From: Croceicoccus naphthovorans
GTDB lineage: Bacteria > Pseudomonadota > Alphaproteobacteria > Sphingomonadales > Sphingomonadaceae
DNA length: 64,000 bases
Reading direction: 5' to 3'
Assembly: GCF_001028705.1 (NCBI RefSeq)
Contig: NZ_CP011770.1
Coordinates: 1,243,501 to 1,307,500 of the forward strand
This document shows, one piece after another, positions 54,510 through 64,000 of this stretch. The notes beneath the pieces are model-generated. The model was given only the letters and a program-made list of their open reading frames with translations. It was not told the origin of the DNA and ran no database searches. A program made the position numbers and the translations under genes. The stretch's first letter is position 1, and each line of letters starts with the position of its first letter.

Positions 54510-57500
54510 TTAAGCCGCTTCGGTCTGCTTCATCGCCCGGCGAACGATGGCGGACAGGCCCTTGGTAAGCTGGAACAGGCCATTCAGGCGAGATTTCGGA
54601 TCACCCCAGTTGCGCTCGATCACCAGCTTGTTGTCGGGCCGCAGGCGTGCCGTGCCCTTCAACCGCTCGACATAGCCGATCAGGCCCATCGGATCTGGGA
54701 ACTCGTCCTTGTGAAAAGCCACGAGCGCACCGCGTGGGCCAAGGTCGATCTTGGCGATGTTCGCCTCGCAGGCCTGCAGCTTTATCTCGATGAGTTTGAC
54801 GAGATTTTCGGTCGCGGAAGGCAGCGGGCCGAAACGGTCGATCATCTCTGCCGCCATCGCCTCGATCTCGTCCTTGTCCTTCGCTTCGTTCAGGCGGCGA
54901 TAGAGCGCCATACGGATCGATAGGTCGGGGACGTAATCCTCGGGAATCATGATCGGAGCATCGACGGTGATCTGCGGGGAAAGGCCGCTACGATCCTCGA
55001 CCACGCCCAGTTCGCCCGCCTTGGCGGCAAGGATCGCGTCTTCCAGCATGGACTGATAGAGCTCGAAGCCGACCTCGCGGATGTGGCCCGACTGCTCATC
55101 GCCCAGCAGGTTGCCCGCGCCGCGAATGTCGAGATCGTGGCTGGCCAGCTGAAAACCCGCACCCAGCGTATCGAGATCGCCCAGCACCTTGAGACGCTTT
55201 TCCGCGACCTCGGACATCTGTTTGTCCTCCTCGGTCGTGAGGTAGGCGTAGGCGCGCAACTTCGACCGGCCGACGCGGCCGCGCAGCTGGTATAGCTGGG
55301 CAAGGCCGAAACGATCGGCGCGGTGGATGATGATCGTGTTGGCGCTGGGAATATCGAGGCCCGATTCGACGATGGTGGTCGAGAGCAGGACGTCGTACTT
55401 CTTCTCGTAGAAGGCGCTCATCCGCTCTTCCACTTCACCCGCACCCATCTGACCGTGGGCGGTAACGGCCTTCACCTCGGGCACGGTTTCGTGCAGCCAA
55501 TCCTCGATCCGGGGCATGTCGGCGATGCGGGGCACGACGATGAAGCTTTGGCCGCCGCGGTGGTGTTCACGCAGCAATGCTTCGCGAACGATCATGTCGT
55601 CCCACTCCATAACGTAGGTCCGCACGGCGAGGCGGTCCACGGGCGGCGTCTGGATGACCGACAGTTCGCGCAGGCCCGACATGGCCATTTGCAACGTGCG
55701 CGGGATCGGCGTGGCAGTCAGCGTCAGGACGTGGACATTGGCGCGCAGAGCCTTCAGTTTCTCCTTGTGGGTGACGCCGAAGCGCTGTTCTTCATCAACG
55801 ATTACAAGGCCTAGTCGCTTGAACTTCACGCTCTTTGACAGAATCGCGTGGGTGCCCACGACGATGTCGATCTTGCCCGCTTCCAGCCCGTCGCGAGTCT
55901 CGGCGGCTTCCTTGGCGGGGACGAGGCGCGAGAGGCGACCGATGTTGAGCGGGAACCCGGCGAACCGTTCGCAGAAATTGGCGTAGTGCTGACGGGCGAG
56001 CAGCGTCGTCGGCGCGATCATTACGACCTGCTGCCCGGCCATTGCCGCGACGAAGGCGGCACGCAGGGCCACCTCTGTCTTGCCAAAGCCGACGTCGCCG
56101 CAGACAAGACGGTCCATGGCCTTGCCGTCCTCAAGGTCGCGCATGACGTCGCCGATGGCGCGGTCCTGATCCTCGGTCTCGTTCCATGGGAAACGGTCGA
56201 CGAATGGATCGTAGCTTTGTGGGTCGGCTTCGATCACGGGCGCCTTTTGCAAGGCACGCTTGGCCGCCGTTGCCAGCAATTCGTGCGCAATCTCGCGGAT
56301 GCGCTCTTTCAGGCGGGCCTTGCGCTTTTGCCAGCCTTCGCCGCCGAGACGATCAAGCGGCACGCTTTCCTCACCGCTGCCGTAGCGTGAGAGGACGTCG
56401 AGGTTCTCGACCGGCACATAAAGCTTGTCGCCGCCGTGGTATTCCAACGCGACGCAATCGTGCGGGCTCTTGCCCACCGGCACTGATTGCAGGCCGAGAT
56501 AGCGCCCAACGCCGTGGTCGATGTGGACGATGTGATCACCGGGTTGGAGCGCCTGCAACTCGGCCATGAAGGCATCGGCGTCCTTCTTGCGCTTCTTCCG
56601 GCGGACAAGGCGGTCGCCGAGCAGGTCGCGCTCTGTAACCAGCTCAAGATCGTCTGTCGCAAAACCGGATTCGAGCGGGAGGACGACCGCGACCGGGCGC
56701 TTTTTGGCCGCCGTGCCCAGCGCTTCCTGCCACGTCTCGGCGGTGGCGGGTTCGTATTTTCCGGCCTCGCCAAGCTGGCTGACAATGCGTTTCCGCGCGC
56801 CTTCCGAGTAGCAGGCGAGGATGGCGCGCTTGCCGCCATCGGCCTGTTTTTTCAGGTACTTGGCGGCAACATCGTAGACATTGTCTCCGCGCGTGCGCTC
56901 TGGCGTGAAGTCGCGGGCAGAAGTGAAAGCGAAGTCGATGGTCCGCTCCGCCTCGGGCTCCGCGAAGATCGAGGTGCGGTGGACGGGCCAGCCCTCCAGC
57001 CGGTCTTCGAACTCCTCGCGGCTGAGGTACAGCGCATCCGAAGCTAGCGGGCGATAGGCGCCGGGGCTGGTGCGCGCGGATTCGGTGCGGGCGCGGTGAT
57101 AGTCGACGATTTCGTCGAGCCGTTCGTCACCCGCACGCAGCGCGCCGCCGTCGATGATCGTGACGTCCCCGTCGCCAAGATGGTCGAACAGGGTCGCCAG
57201 CTTGTCCTCGAACAGCGGGAGCCAGTGTTCCATGCCAGCCAGCCGCCGCCCGTCGCTGACCGCCTGATAGAGCGGATCGCCAGTGGCGGCCGCGCCCCAG
57301 CGTTCGCGATAACGGCTGCGGAAACGCTTGATCGTGTCTTCGTCCAGCAAGGCCTCGCTGGCGGGGAGAAGCAGATGCTGCTTCACCGTGCCGGTCGTGC
57401 GCTGCGTATTGGGATGGTAGAGGCGCAGGCTCTCCAGCTCGTCACCGAAGAAGTCGAGCCGCAGACCGGCTTGCTCCAGTTCTCCCTTGTCGTTCTTCGC

Positions 57501-58058
57501 CTTCAGCCCGCTGGGCACGATGTCGAAGATCGATCCGCGCACCGCGAACTCGCCCGCGTCGATCGCAGTGTCGCTGCGGGCGTAGCCTTGCCGTTGGAGC
57601 AGGGCGATAAGGCTCTCGTGCCCGATCTCGGTCCCTTCTTCCAGCAGGCGCGTCGCCTCGCGAATGCGGAACGGGGTGAGCACGCGTTGCAGCAGGGCGT
57701 TGACCGTCGTGACCAGCAGCTGCGGGGTGTGATTGTCCTTTGGGCGCTTGCGCTGCAAGGCCTGTAACGCCGCCAGCCTGCGCGCGCTGACCGACAGGGC
57801 GGGGCTGGACCGGTCGTAGGGCAGGCAGTCCCACGCCGGAAACTCGATCACATCCAGTTCGGGCGCGAAGAACGGGGCGGCATCGGCCACCGCCGCCATT
57901 GCCTGCTCGTCGGGCGCGATGAACACGGCGCGCGCTGGCGATTTGCCATGCGCCGCCGCGCGGGCAAGGTCGGAAAGGACGAGCGGCAACGCGCCGCGCG
58001 CAAGCGAAGACAGCACCAGCGGGTTTTCCGCGGCGATTATACGGGGAAGGTCAGCCAT
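54510..58058 (-). CDS. mfd: Transcription-repair coupling factor
   Basis: Releases stalled RNA polymerase at lesions and recruits UvrA. The 1182-aa product has the UvrB-like N-terminus, the RNA-polymerase interaction domain (GDHIVHIDHGVGRYLGL and LYVPVENLDVLSRYG), and the RecG-like translocase motor with GDVGFGKTEVALRA (Walker A), DEEQRFG (DEEQ box) and LSTTIVESGLDIPSANTIII. Full length. It lies 51 bp after sdhE, the usual alphaproteobacterial order. Confidence 0.97.
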   Translation of the reverse strand: MADLPRIIAAENPLVLSSLARGALPLVLSDLARAAAHGKSPARAVFIAPDEQAMAAVADAAPFFAPELDVIEFPAWDCLPYDRSSPALSVSARRLAALQALQRKRPKDNHTPQLLVTTVNALLQRVLTPFRIREATRLLEEGTEIGHESLIALLQRQGYARSDTAIDAGEFAVRGSIFDIVPSGLKAKNDKGELEQAGLRLDFFGDELESLRLYHPNTQRTTGTVKQHLLLPASEALLDEDTIKRFRSRYRERWGAAATGDPLYQAVSDGRRLAGMEHWLPLFEDKLATLFDHLGDGDVTIIDGGALRAGDERLDEIVDYHRARTESARTSPGAYRPLASDALYLSREEFEDRLEGWPVHRTSIFAEPEAERTIDFAFTSARDFTPERTRGDNVYDVAAKYLKKQADGGKRAILACYSEGARKRIVSQLGEAGKYEPATAETWQEALGTAAKKRPVAVVLPLESGFATDDLELVTERDLLGDRLVRRKKRKKDADAFMAELQALQPGDHIVHIDHGVGRYLGLQSVPVGKSPHDCVALEYHGGDKLYVPVENLDVLSRYGSGEESVPLDRLGGEGWQKRKARLKERIREIAHELLATAAKRALQKAPVIEADPQSYDPFVDRFPWNETEDQDRAIGDVMRDLEDGKAMDRLVCGDVGFGKTEVALRAAFVAAMAGQQVVMIAPTTLLARQHYANFCERFAGFPLNIGRLSRLVPAKEAAETRDGLEAGKIDIVVGTHAILSKSVKFKRLGLVIVDEEQRFGVTHKEKLKALRANVHVLTLTATPIPRTLQMAMSGLRELSVIQTPPVDRLAVRTYVMEWDDMIVREALLREHHRGGQSFIVVPRIADMPRIEDWLHETVPEVKAVTAHGQMGAGEVEERMSAFYEKKYDVLLSTTIVESGLDIPSANTIIIHRADRFGLAQLYQLRGRVGRSKLRAYAYLTTEEDKQMSEVAEKRLKVLGDLDTLGAGFQLASHDLDIRGAGNLLGDEQSGHIREVGFELYQSMLEDAILAAKAGELGVVEDRSGLSPQITVDAPIMIPEDYVPDLSIRMALYRRLNEAKDKDEIEAMAAEMIDRFGPLPSATENLVKLIEIKLQACEANIAKIDLGPRGALVAFHKDEFPDPMGLIGYVERLKGTARLRPDNKLVIERNWGDPKSRLNGLFQLTKGLSAIVRRAMKQTEAA

Positions 58059-58109
58059 TTCTAAGGGGACTATCTGGGCGTCCGGCGGTTCCGGCGCAAC
58101 CCGGAATTG

Positions 58110-58376
58110 TCAGCGATGGACGTGCACGTAATCCAGCCGCCGCATCGCCTCCATCATTGGGCCTTCATAGCGTTCCGGTGCGGGTTCGACGTTCATCGCC
58201 CAAGCCATGACGTGGACGTCGTCTTCTTCCAGCAGAGCCTCGAACCAGTCGCACTGGGCTTCGTCCCATATGGCATGATGCTTGTCGAAAAAGCCACCGA
58301 TCATGAAGTCGGCTTCCCGCGTGCCGCGATGCCATGCGCGGAATTTCAATCGGCCAAGACGTGCGCTATCCACCAT
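58110..58376 (-). CDS. sdhE: FAD assembly factor SdhE
   Basis: Helps attach FAD covalently to SdhA of succinate dehydrogenase. The 88-aa protein has the family's RGxxE motif (AWHRGTREADFMIGGFF, about residues 14-30) and the CDWFEALLEEDDVHVMAW segment. Its size is normal. It is divergent from recG and directly upstream of mfd. Confidence 0.93.
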   Translation of the reverse strand: MVDSARLGRLKFRAWHRGTREADFMIGGFFDKHHAIWDEAQCDWFEALLEEDDVHVMAWAMNVEPAPERYEGPMMEAMRRLDYVHVHR

Positions 58377-58428
58377 GCGGGCCGGTTACCCCCGTGGACC
58401 GGCGGGCGCAAGGCGCTAAAGGAAAGGG

Positions 58429-60507
58429 ATGCGGCCCGAAATCCTCAACCCCCTGTTCGCCGAAGCGGAAAGCCTGAAAGGCGTCGGCCCAAAGCTGGAA
58501 AAGCCGCTCGACAAGCTGGGCCTGAGCCGGGTCAAGGACTTTGCCTATCACTTGCCCGAACGGTTTATCGACCGGCGCGTGATCGCGAACCTGGACGATG
58601 CGGTCGTGGGCGAGAACGTGATCGTGCCGCTGACGCCCACGCAATATCGCGCCAGCCGGACGGGGCGGGGGCCGTTCAACGTGCTGGCCACCGACGAGAT
58701 CGGCAATGTCGTTTCGCTGACCTACTTCGGGCGCGCTTCGTACAGCGCGAAAAAGCAGTTGCCGCTGAATGAAAGGCGTTGGGTGGCAGGGCGGCTCGAC
58801 CAATACGGCGACATGCTTCAGATCGTGCATCCCGATCATGTTTCGGATGAGGGCGGGCCGGGCCAAAATGGAGTGGGTCTGGGCGCGACTTGCGAGCCGG
58901 TTTACGGATTGAGTGAGGGACTGACGCAAGGCCGTTTGCAGGCGCTGGTGGATCAGGCGCTGGGCGAACTGCCTGACCTGCCCGAATGGATAGAGCCGGG
59001 GCAGCTTGACCGCCAGCAATGGCCAGCGTGGCGCGATGCCCTGGTTCTGGCGCATCAGGGGCAGCACAAGGCGGCGCGGGACCGATTGGCCTATGACGAA
59101 CTGTTTGCTTCGGCGCTGGCCCTGATGCTGGTGAAAGCCGATAATCGCCGTCGCAAGGGCGTGCCTTTATGCGGCGATGGAGCCTTGCGCGAAAAGTTGC
59201 GCCTGCCGTTCGAACTTACCGGAGCGCAGAAACGGTCCGTGGCCGAGATCGAGGGCGACATGGCCCAGCAACACCCGATGCTCCGCCTGCTGCAAGGCGA
59301 CGTCGGCAGCGGCAAGACGGCGGTAGCGCTGCACGCGATGCTGATCGCGGCTGAGGGCGGGGCGCAATCGGCGCTGCTGGCCCCGACCGAAATACTTGCA
59401 CGGCAGCATTTCGAGACGCTGAGCGAAATGGCGCGCGGGACCGGGATCGAAATCGCGATCCTGACCGGGCGGGATAAGGGCCGGGCGCGAGAATCGATCC
59501 TGATGGGCTTGCTGGACGGCAGCATCGACGTGCTGATCGGTACCCATGCGATCTTTCAGGACAGCGTGAATTACCGCAATCTTGGCCTTGTCGTGATCGA
59601 TGAGCAGCACCGCTTCGGCGTCGGGCAGCGGCTGTTGTTGCAACAGAAGGCCAAAGGCACCGCGCATTGCCTTGCCATGACCGCCACACCGATCCCGCGC
59701 ACGCTGACCCTTGCGCAATACGGCGAGATGGAGGTGTCGAAGCTGGACGAGATGCCGCCGGGGCGGCAACCGATCGACACGCGCGTCGTCGCGGTGGAGC
59801 GGATGGATGATGTGGTCGGCGGGCTGCATCGCCATGTGGCGGAGGGGAAGCAGGCATACTGGGTCTGCCCGATGGTGCGTGAGCATGAGACCGAGGACAT
59901 CGCCGCCGCCGAGGAGCGGTTCGATACCTTGTGTGCGGCGCTGGGCGATGCGGCGGTTACCTTGGTCCATGGCCAGCTTCCGGCCGAGGTCAAGGACGCC
60001 AACATGGCGCGCTTCGCCAGCGGCGAGGTCGCGGTGCTGGTCGCGACCACGGTGATCGAGGTCGGCGTCAATGTACCCAACGCTTCGCTGATGGTGATCG
60101 AGCAGGCCGAACGATTCGGCTTGGCCCAATTGCACCAGTTGCGCGGGCGTGTGGGGCGCGGGGCGGAGAAGTCGGTTTGCCTGTTGTTGCGCGGCGGTGC
60201 GCTGTCGGAAACAGGGCGCGAAAGGCTGGCCCTGATGCGTGAAACGCAGGACGGATTTCGCCTGGCCGAAGAGGACCTGCGCCTACGCGGCGGCGGCGAA
60301 ATCCTTGGTACGCGGCAATCGGGCGAACAGAGTTTCATTGTCGCCACGCCCGAGCAGATCAGCGAATTACTGGAGGCGGCGCACGACGACGCACGGCTAT
60401 TGATGGATCGTGACGGTGGCCTGACCGGCGCGCGGGGCGAGGCGGCTCGGATCGCGCTCTATCTGTTCGAGCGCGATTATGGCGTGCAGCTATTGCGCGG
60501 GGGTTAG
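58429..60507 (+). CDS. recG: ATP-dependent DNA helicase RecG
   Basis: Reverses stalled forks and processes D-loops and Holliday junctions. The 692-aa product has an N-terminal wedge/OB domain (GVGPKLEKPLDKLGLSRV, then the OB part to about residue 180), Walker A LLQGDVGSGKTAVALHAML near residue 285-303, the DEQH box VVIDEQHRFGVGQR and the C-terminal TRG region (AERFGLAQLHQLRGRVGRG). AAAGGAAAGGG stands just before ATG. Its stop overlaps the convergent gene by 4 bp. Confidence 0.96.
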   Translation: MRPEILNPLFAEAESLKGVGPKLEKPLDKLGLSRVKDFAYHLPERFIDRRVIANLDDAVVGENVIVPLTPTQYRASRTGRGPFNVLATDEIGNVVSLTYFGRASYSAKKQLPLNERRWVAGRLDQYGDMLQIVHPDHVSDEGGPGQNGVGLGATCEPVYGLSEGLTQGRLQALVDQALGELPDLPEWIEPGQLDRQQWPAWRDALVLAHQGQHKAARDRLAYDELFASALALMLVKADNRRRKGVPLCGDGALREKLRLPFELTGAQKRSVAEIEGDMAQQHPMLRLLQGDVGSGKTAVALHAMLIAAEGGAQSALLAPTEILARQHFETLSEMARGTGIEIAILTGRDKGRARESILMGLLDGSIDVLIGTHAIFQDSVNYRNLGLVVIDEQHRFGVGQRLLLQQKAKGTAHCLAMTATPIPRTLTLAQYGEMEVSKLDEMPPGRQPIDTRVVAVERMDDVVGGLHRHVAEGKQAYWVCPMVREHETEDIAAAEERFDTLCAALGDAAVTLVHGQLPAEVKDANMARFASGEVAVLVATTVIEVGVNVPNASLMVIEQAERFGLAQLHQLRGRVGRGAEKSVCLLLRGGALSETGRERLALMRETQDGFRLAEEDLRLRGGGEILGTRQSGEQSFIVATPEQISELLEAAHDDARLLMDRDGGLTGARGEAARIALYLFERDYGVQLLRGG

Positions 60508-60929
60508 CCCGCTTCGCTTCGAACGACGCTCAGCGCCATATCCGGCGTCAAATCCAGAACCGCATCGGCTTGCGCGGCCTTCACGCGGTCGCGTGTGCAG
60601 GGTTCGGCGGCTTTTTCGGCATCCGGCGCCACGCGGGTCAGCGGGCCGGGAGCGATCTGCGGCAATGGGCGGGTTTCCATCCGGGCTCGGATTGCCGGGC
60701 TATCGGCGTCGGTTGGCAGTTCCACTTCTGACGTTGCCAGCCGCATAGACGCGGCGCGGCGGGTTCGGGAATCCGAACGATATAGCGAGAAGATCAGCGC
60801 AAGGCCCAGCACCGAGGCCAGAACCGTAGCGATCAGCGGAATGGCGGGCAGGACGGTCTTCACCGCCATGATCGACAGGGCAATGCCTGCCGTGGCCAGT
60901 ATGATCCGGGCTGAACCTGCTTCCTTCAT
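60504..60929 (-). CDS. Hypothetical two-helix membrane protein
   Basis: A 141-aa protein with two closely spaced membrane helices (IILATAGIALSIMAVKTVLP and AIPLIATVLASVLGLALIFSL), followed by a soluble, Pro/Ala-rich C-terminal part with a few charged residues (DAVLDLTPDMALSVVRSEAG). The ATG at 60929 has GGGAGA 6 bases upstream, better than a longer start at 61019. No family is recognised; its neighbours do not hint at a role. Confidence 0.6.
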   Translation of the reverse strand: MKEAGSARIILATAGIALSIMAVKTVLPAIPLIATVLASVLGLALIFSLYRSDSRTRRAASMRLATSEVELPTDADSPAIRARMETRPLPQIAPGPLTRVAPDAEKAAEPCTRDRVKAAQADAVLDLTPDMALSVVRSEAG

Positions 60930-61052
60930 CGCGATCTCCCATGCCCGGACTACGGGCAGCAGACCTGCGGAAATAGCGAGATAGGTGTTGCGAAAGGCTT
61001 CCCGATCAGCGTTGCGCAAACGTTAACACCGCGGAAGGCATGTCCGTCAGCC

Positions 61053-62444
61053 TTATTGCGCGGCCACGCCCTGACGGCAGTCGGTTTCCTCGATGATGCG
61101 CACGAACTTTTCACGCCACCAGTGGACGTCCTCGTTCTTGACGCCTTCCAGCAACGCGGCGTGGCGCTGCTTGCGTTCGGTAAGCGGCATTGTCAGCGCC
61201 TTGTGCAGGGCATCGGCCACTTCCTCGGGCGCGTAGGGGTTTACCAGCAGCGCTTCCTGCATCTGCGCGGCGGCCCCGGCAAAGCGCGAAAGGACCAGCA
61301 CGCCGGGATCGTCCGGGTCCTGCGCCGCGACGTATTCCTTGGCCACAAGGTTCATGCCATCGCGCAAGGGCGTTACCAGTCCGACCCGCGCGGCACGGTA
61401 GAGAGCGGTCAGTTCATCCCGGTTATAGCCGCGATTGACATAGCGGATCGGTGTCCAGTCCACTTCGGCAAAGGCGCCGTTGATCCGGCCCGACATGGCG
61501 TTCAGGTGATCGCGCACGTGCTGGTAATGCTCGACCTCTCCGCGCGAAGGCGGGGCGACCTGGATCAGCACCACGGCACGGTGCGATTCCGGGTGCTTTT
61601 GCAGGTAATGTTCGTAGCTGTTGAGCCGCTCTTCCAACCCCTTCGAGTAATCCAGCCGGTCCACGCCGACGATCATCGAAAGCTGGCGCAGTGAAACCTT
61701 TACCCGTTCGGACAGGGCCTGCGCCGCATCGGTTTTCGATGCTTGTAGGAAGTTTTCGAAGTCGATCCCGATCGGGCAGACCACCGCGCGCAGGGTCTTG
61801 CCCTCGAACGACACGTATTCGCCGTCGATCGTGCCGCCCAGCTCGTTCTGGCAATAGTGCAGGAAGCTTTCCAGCCACTCCGCCGTCTGGAACCCCAGCA
61901 CGTCATAATCGAACATCGTGCGCACCAGCCGCTCGTGATAGGGCAGCGAGACCAGCAGGCGCGTCGGCGGCCACGGCGTGTGCAGAAAGAACCCGATCTT
62001 GTTTCGGATGCCGTGTTCGCGCAGCTGGGACGCGATGGGGATCAGGTGGTAATCGTTGATCCAGACCGTATCGCCGGGTTCGATCATGACATGCAGCGGT
62101 TCGGCAAACCGCTTGTTCACCCGTTCGTACCCGCTGCCGAAGCTGCGGTTATATTTGGCCAGATCGATGCGATAATGAAACAGCGGCCAGAGCGTGCGAT
62201 TGGCGAAGCCGTTGTAGTACTCCTCAACATCCTGCGGTTCCAGATCGACCACCGCAGAGCGTACGCCGGAGATTTCCTCGAAACTGACCGATCCGGTGAA
62301 CTTGTCGACCTCTCGCCCCGACCAGCCGAACCATAGCCCGCCGGATTCGCGCAAGGCCGCCTGAAGCGCGACGGCAAGTCCGCCCTGCGCACCGTCGGGC
62401 GTGGGCATCGATACCCGGTTCGATACGACGATCAGGCGTCCCAC
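61053..62444 (-). CDS. otsA: Trehalose-6-phosphate synthase
   Basis: Joins UDP-glucose (or another NDP-glucose) and glucose-6-phosphate. The 463-aa product, started at GTG 62444 ([10 protein letters not shown]) after AGGGAG, shows [10 protein letters not shown] near residue 30, [20 protein letters not shown], and the donor site [16 protein letters not shown]20 enzymes run about 460-475 aa. It is 34 bp after otsB, with which it makes trehalose as an osmolyte and stress protectant. Confidence 0.95.
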   Translation of the reverse strand: MGRLIVVSNRVSMPTPDGAQGGLAVALQAALRESGGLWFGWSGREVDKFTGSVSFEEISGVRSAVVDLEPQDVEEYYNGFANRTLWPLFHYRIDLAKYNRSFGSGYERVNKRFAEPLHVMIEPGDTVWINDYHLIPIASQLREHGIRNKIGFFLHTPWPPTRLLVSLPYHERLVRTMFDYDVLGFQTAEWLESFLHYCQNELGGTIDGEYVSFEGKTLRAVVCPIGIDFENFLQASKTDAAQALSERVKVSLRQLSMIVGVDRLDYSKGLEERLNSYEHYLQKHPESHRAVVLIQVAPPSRGEVEHYQHVRDHLNAMSGRINGAFAEVDWTPIRYVNRGYNRDELTALYRAARVGLVTPLRDGMNLVAKEYVAAQDPDDPGVLVLSRFAGAAAQMQEALLVNPYAPEEVADALHKALTMPLTERKQRHAALLEGVKNEDVHWWREKFVRIIEETDCRQGVAAQ

Positions 62445-62478
62445 GGGCGCACTCCCTGTATCAGATGCGAACCACGCA

Positions 62479-63222
62479 TCATTCAGCCGCCTCCCGCTGT
62501 TCCACGATACGATCGAGCCAGTCGTTGACCGCTTCGGGGCCGGGCAGATGGTAGCTGGCCTTCGTGTCTCGTTTGGCGCCGACCAGCACGCCGTAGCCGC
62601 CATCGTCGCGTGCCTGAACGAACCCGTCTTCATCCGTGACATCGTCGCCAAGGAAGATCGGGCGATAGCCGGCGAAAGGTGCCTGCCGCATCAGTTCGGC
62701 CAGCGCGGTCCCCTTGTGCACGCCGGGAACGCGCAATTCGATCATGGCGTGGCCATGTTGCAGGTGCAGCCCTTCGGCATGGCTTTTCGCCAAAGAGATA
62801 CAGGCCGCGCCGTGATCGGGGGCCAGTCGGAAATGCAGGCCAGCGCCAAGCGGTTTGTCCTCGAAAATCACCCCGTCGCGGCTCGTGGCAAAATCGATGA
62901 ACGCCTGTTTGGCGAGGTCGAGCGCGTCTGGCCGAGGCATCGCTCGCGTCGCTTCGCCCGAAAGCCGCCATTCCGCCCCGTGACTGCCCGCGCAAGCGAT
63001 GGTCGGCAGGCCGAAACCGTCGAGCACAGAAATCGCACGCCCGCTGATCAGCGCCAGCCGGCCGGCGAACATCGCGTTCAATCGCAGCAACCGATCTTTC
63101 AGCGCCTCGCTCACGACCACCGCGTCTGGCGTCTGGGCAAGGTCCACCAGCGTGCCGTCGAAATCGAGGAACAGGGCATCGCGCGAAGGATCGGGCGACG
63201 GGGGATGCGGCAGGGTCATCAT
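62479..63222 (-). CDS. otsB: Trehalose-6-phosphate phosphatase
   Basis: Removes the phosphate from trehalose-6-phosphate. The 247-aa HAD-type protein has LFLDFDGTLVDLA (nucleophile Asp in DxDGT), ALISGRAI, the GSHGAEWR motif and FLGDDVTDEDGF near the end, all typical of OtsB. The first gene of the otsB-otsA pair. Confidence 0.95.
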   Translation of the reverse strand: MMTLPHPPSPDPSRDALFLDFDGTLVDLAQTPDAVVVSEALKDRLLRLNAMFAGRLALISGRAISVLDGFGLPTIACAGSHGAEWRLSGEATRAMPRPDALDLAKQAFIDFATSRDGVIFEDKPLGAGLHFRLAPDHGAACISLAKSHAEGLHLQHGHAMIELRVPGVHKGTALAELMRQAPFAGYRPIFLGDDVTDEDGFVQARDDGGYGVLVGAKRDTKASYHLPGPEAVNDWLDRIVEQREAAE

Positions 63223-63426
63223 TGCAATTCACCTATGTGCGCCGGGGGCGGGCCCGGTCAACCTGTTCTTCGCCAATGCAGCATGACAGGGCCGCCAGAT
63301 TGCGCCCATTTTGCGGTGCATTGGTGACCGCTTCGCGTTGATTGCCGGTGTAACCAGTGGCAAACATGCGCGCATGTCGGCAACTGCTGCCACTCCCACC
63401 CCCTCTCCCCGAAAAAGGCCGGGATC

Positions 63427-63447
63427 GAACCGCCGTGCGGCGGGTTC
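63427..63447 (+). promoter_or_regulatory. Inverted repeat upstream of the glutamate dehydrogenase gene
   Basis: GAACCGCCG and CGGCGGGTTC face each other with two bases between and one unpaired base. Lying about 60 bp before the gdh start, it could be an operator or a leader hairpin. The 285-bp gap 63223-63507 holds no gene that I can support. Confidence 0.3.
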
Positions 63448-63507
63448 AGGAATGGGGCGTCGCATTGGCCCGTCGTGGCCCGAACTCCAGCATTAAGGCG
63501 AGGGACA

Positions 63508-64000
63508 TTGAGCAATACCAAGAGCAAGCCGCAGACCGCAAAGGCGCAGGCTTCGAAGTCTCAGATCGATATTCTGGTCCACCATATCCGGGAATCCGAA
63601 CTTCCGGGTGACGAACCCTTGCCCAAGGGAAGACGCGGAGAGATCGCCGGGTTCCTGATCGAGGCCGCGGAAAAGCGCAGCGGCGGCAAAGCGACCATCG
63701 TCATCGCCTCTGCGCCCGAGGGACGGCGCGGCACGCGGATCGCGATCATCAACGACGACATGCCGTTCCTGGTCGATTCCATCGCCTCTACGCTCGGCGA
63801 ATTCGGGCTTGTGGCCGATACGCTGGTCCACCCGATCGTTCCGGTTCAGCGCGACAAGGATGGCACGCTGGTCTCGATTGGCAAGGAGCGCGAAGGCGGC
63901 GACTGCGAGTCGATGATCTATGTCGAGGCGCGCCGCGTCGATGGCGCGCATCGCAAGCAGATCGAGCAGGCGTTGCAGGCTACGCTGGCCGACGTGCGCG
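63508..64000 (+). CDS. NAD-specific glutamate dehydrogenase (large type), 5' part
   Basis: Begins at TTG 63508 (SNTKSKPQTAKAQ) with GAGGG just before it and runs off the window. The 164 residues seen include IDILVHHIRESELPGDEPLP and INDDMPFLVDSIASTLGEFG, then VHPIVPVQRDKDG. NDDMPFLVDS near residue 80 is typical of the 1500-1650-aa NAD-GDH of proteobacteria, which converts glutamate to 2-oxoglutarate for catabolism. No ATG start fits; TTG is inferred from the ribosome site and frame. Confidence 0.85.
   Translation, partial: MSNTKSKPQTAKAQASKSQIDILVHHIRESELPGDEPLPKGRRGEIAGFLIEAAEKRSGGKATIVIASAPEGRRGTRIAIINDDMPFLVDSIASTLGEFGLVADTLVHPIVPVQRDKDGTLVSIGKEREGGDCESMIYVEARRVDGAHRKQIEQALQATLADVR

Overview
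This window is a high-GC alphaproteobacterial chromosome segment, most likely from the Sphingomonadales (perhaps Erythrobacteraceae). The evidence is the conserved local orders aroA-cmk-rpsA, divL-tsaE-amgK-murU-addB-addA-trxA and sdhE-mfd/recG, a DivL-type kinase with tyrosine in its H-box, an FYDLN-acid protein and a large TonB-dependent receptor paired with a surface lipoprotein. The species assignment is inference.

Layout. 1-9.0 kb: gloB (cut by the left edge), rpsA, cmk, a small membrane protein and aroA on the minus strand; then an FYDLN-acid protein, tRNA-Ala(GGC), an EVE protein, an MFS carrier and pgsA. 9-14 kb: a ferritin-like protein, GtrA-like and glycosyltransferase genes, a Prx5 peroxiredoxin, a secreted protein, and ahcY behind a structured leader with an intrinsic terminator. 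14.1-25.5 kb: a chain of overlapping genes linking cell-cycle signalling (divL), tRNA t6A synthesis (tsaE), cell-wall sugar recycling (amgK, murU) and double-strand break repair (addB, addA), followed by trxA. 25.5-31.5 kb: an inositol-monophosphatase-family enzyme, a GST and argJ on the minus strand, then secA on plus. 31.7-41.8 kb: an atypical response regulator, a TonB receptor with a beta-helix-like lipoprotein, a TPR protein, ppk1-ppx and a CsbD protein.

41.93-53.48 kb is an integrated element of about 11.5 kb in the 3' end of tRNA-Asn(GTT). A 27-bp direct repeat bounds it and a tyrosine integrase sits beside the tRNA. All its genes but one run on the minus strand: integrase, a 229-aa partner, an AlpA/excisionase-like HTH protein, small unknown genes, a replication-type HTH protein, small and large terminase subunits and two tail-fibre-like genes. 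No portal, capsid or lysis genes are visible, so it looks like a phage satellite or a reduced prophage. An IS1380-family element with a 4-bp target duplication interrupts one of its small genes after six codons, the tail gene carries a single-base frameshift, and one oppositely oriented membrane-anchored cargo gene lies at the far end.

53.5-64 kb returns to core genes: tRNA-Asn, nadK, mfd, sdhE, recG, a small membrane protein, otsA-otsB and the start of a large NAD-glutamate dehydrogenase gene that runs off the right edge.
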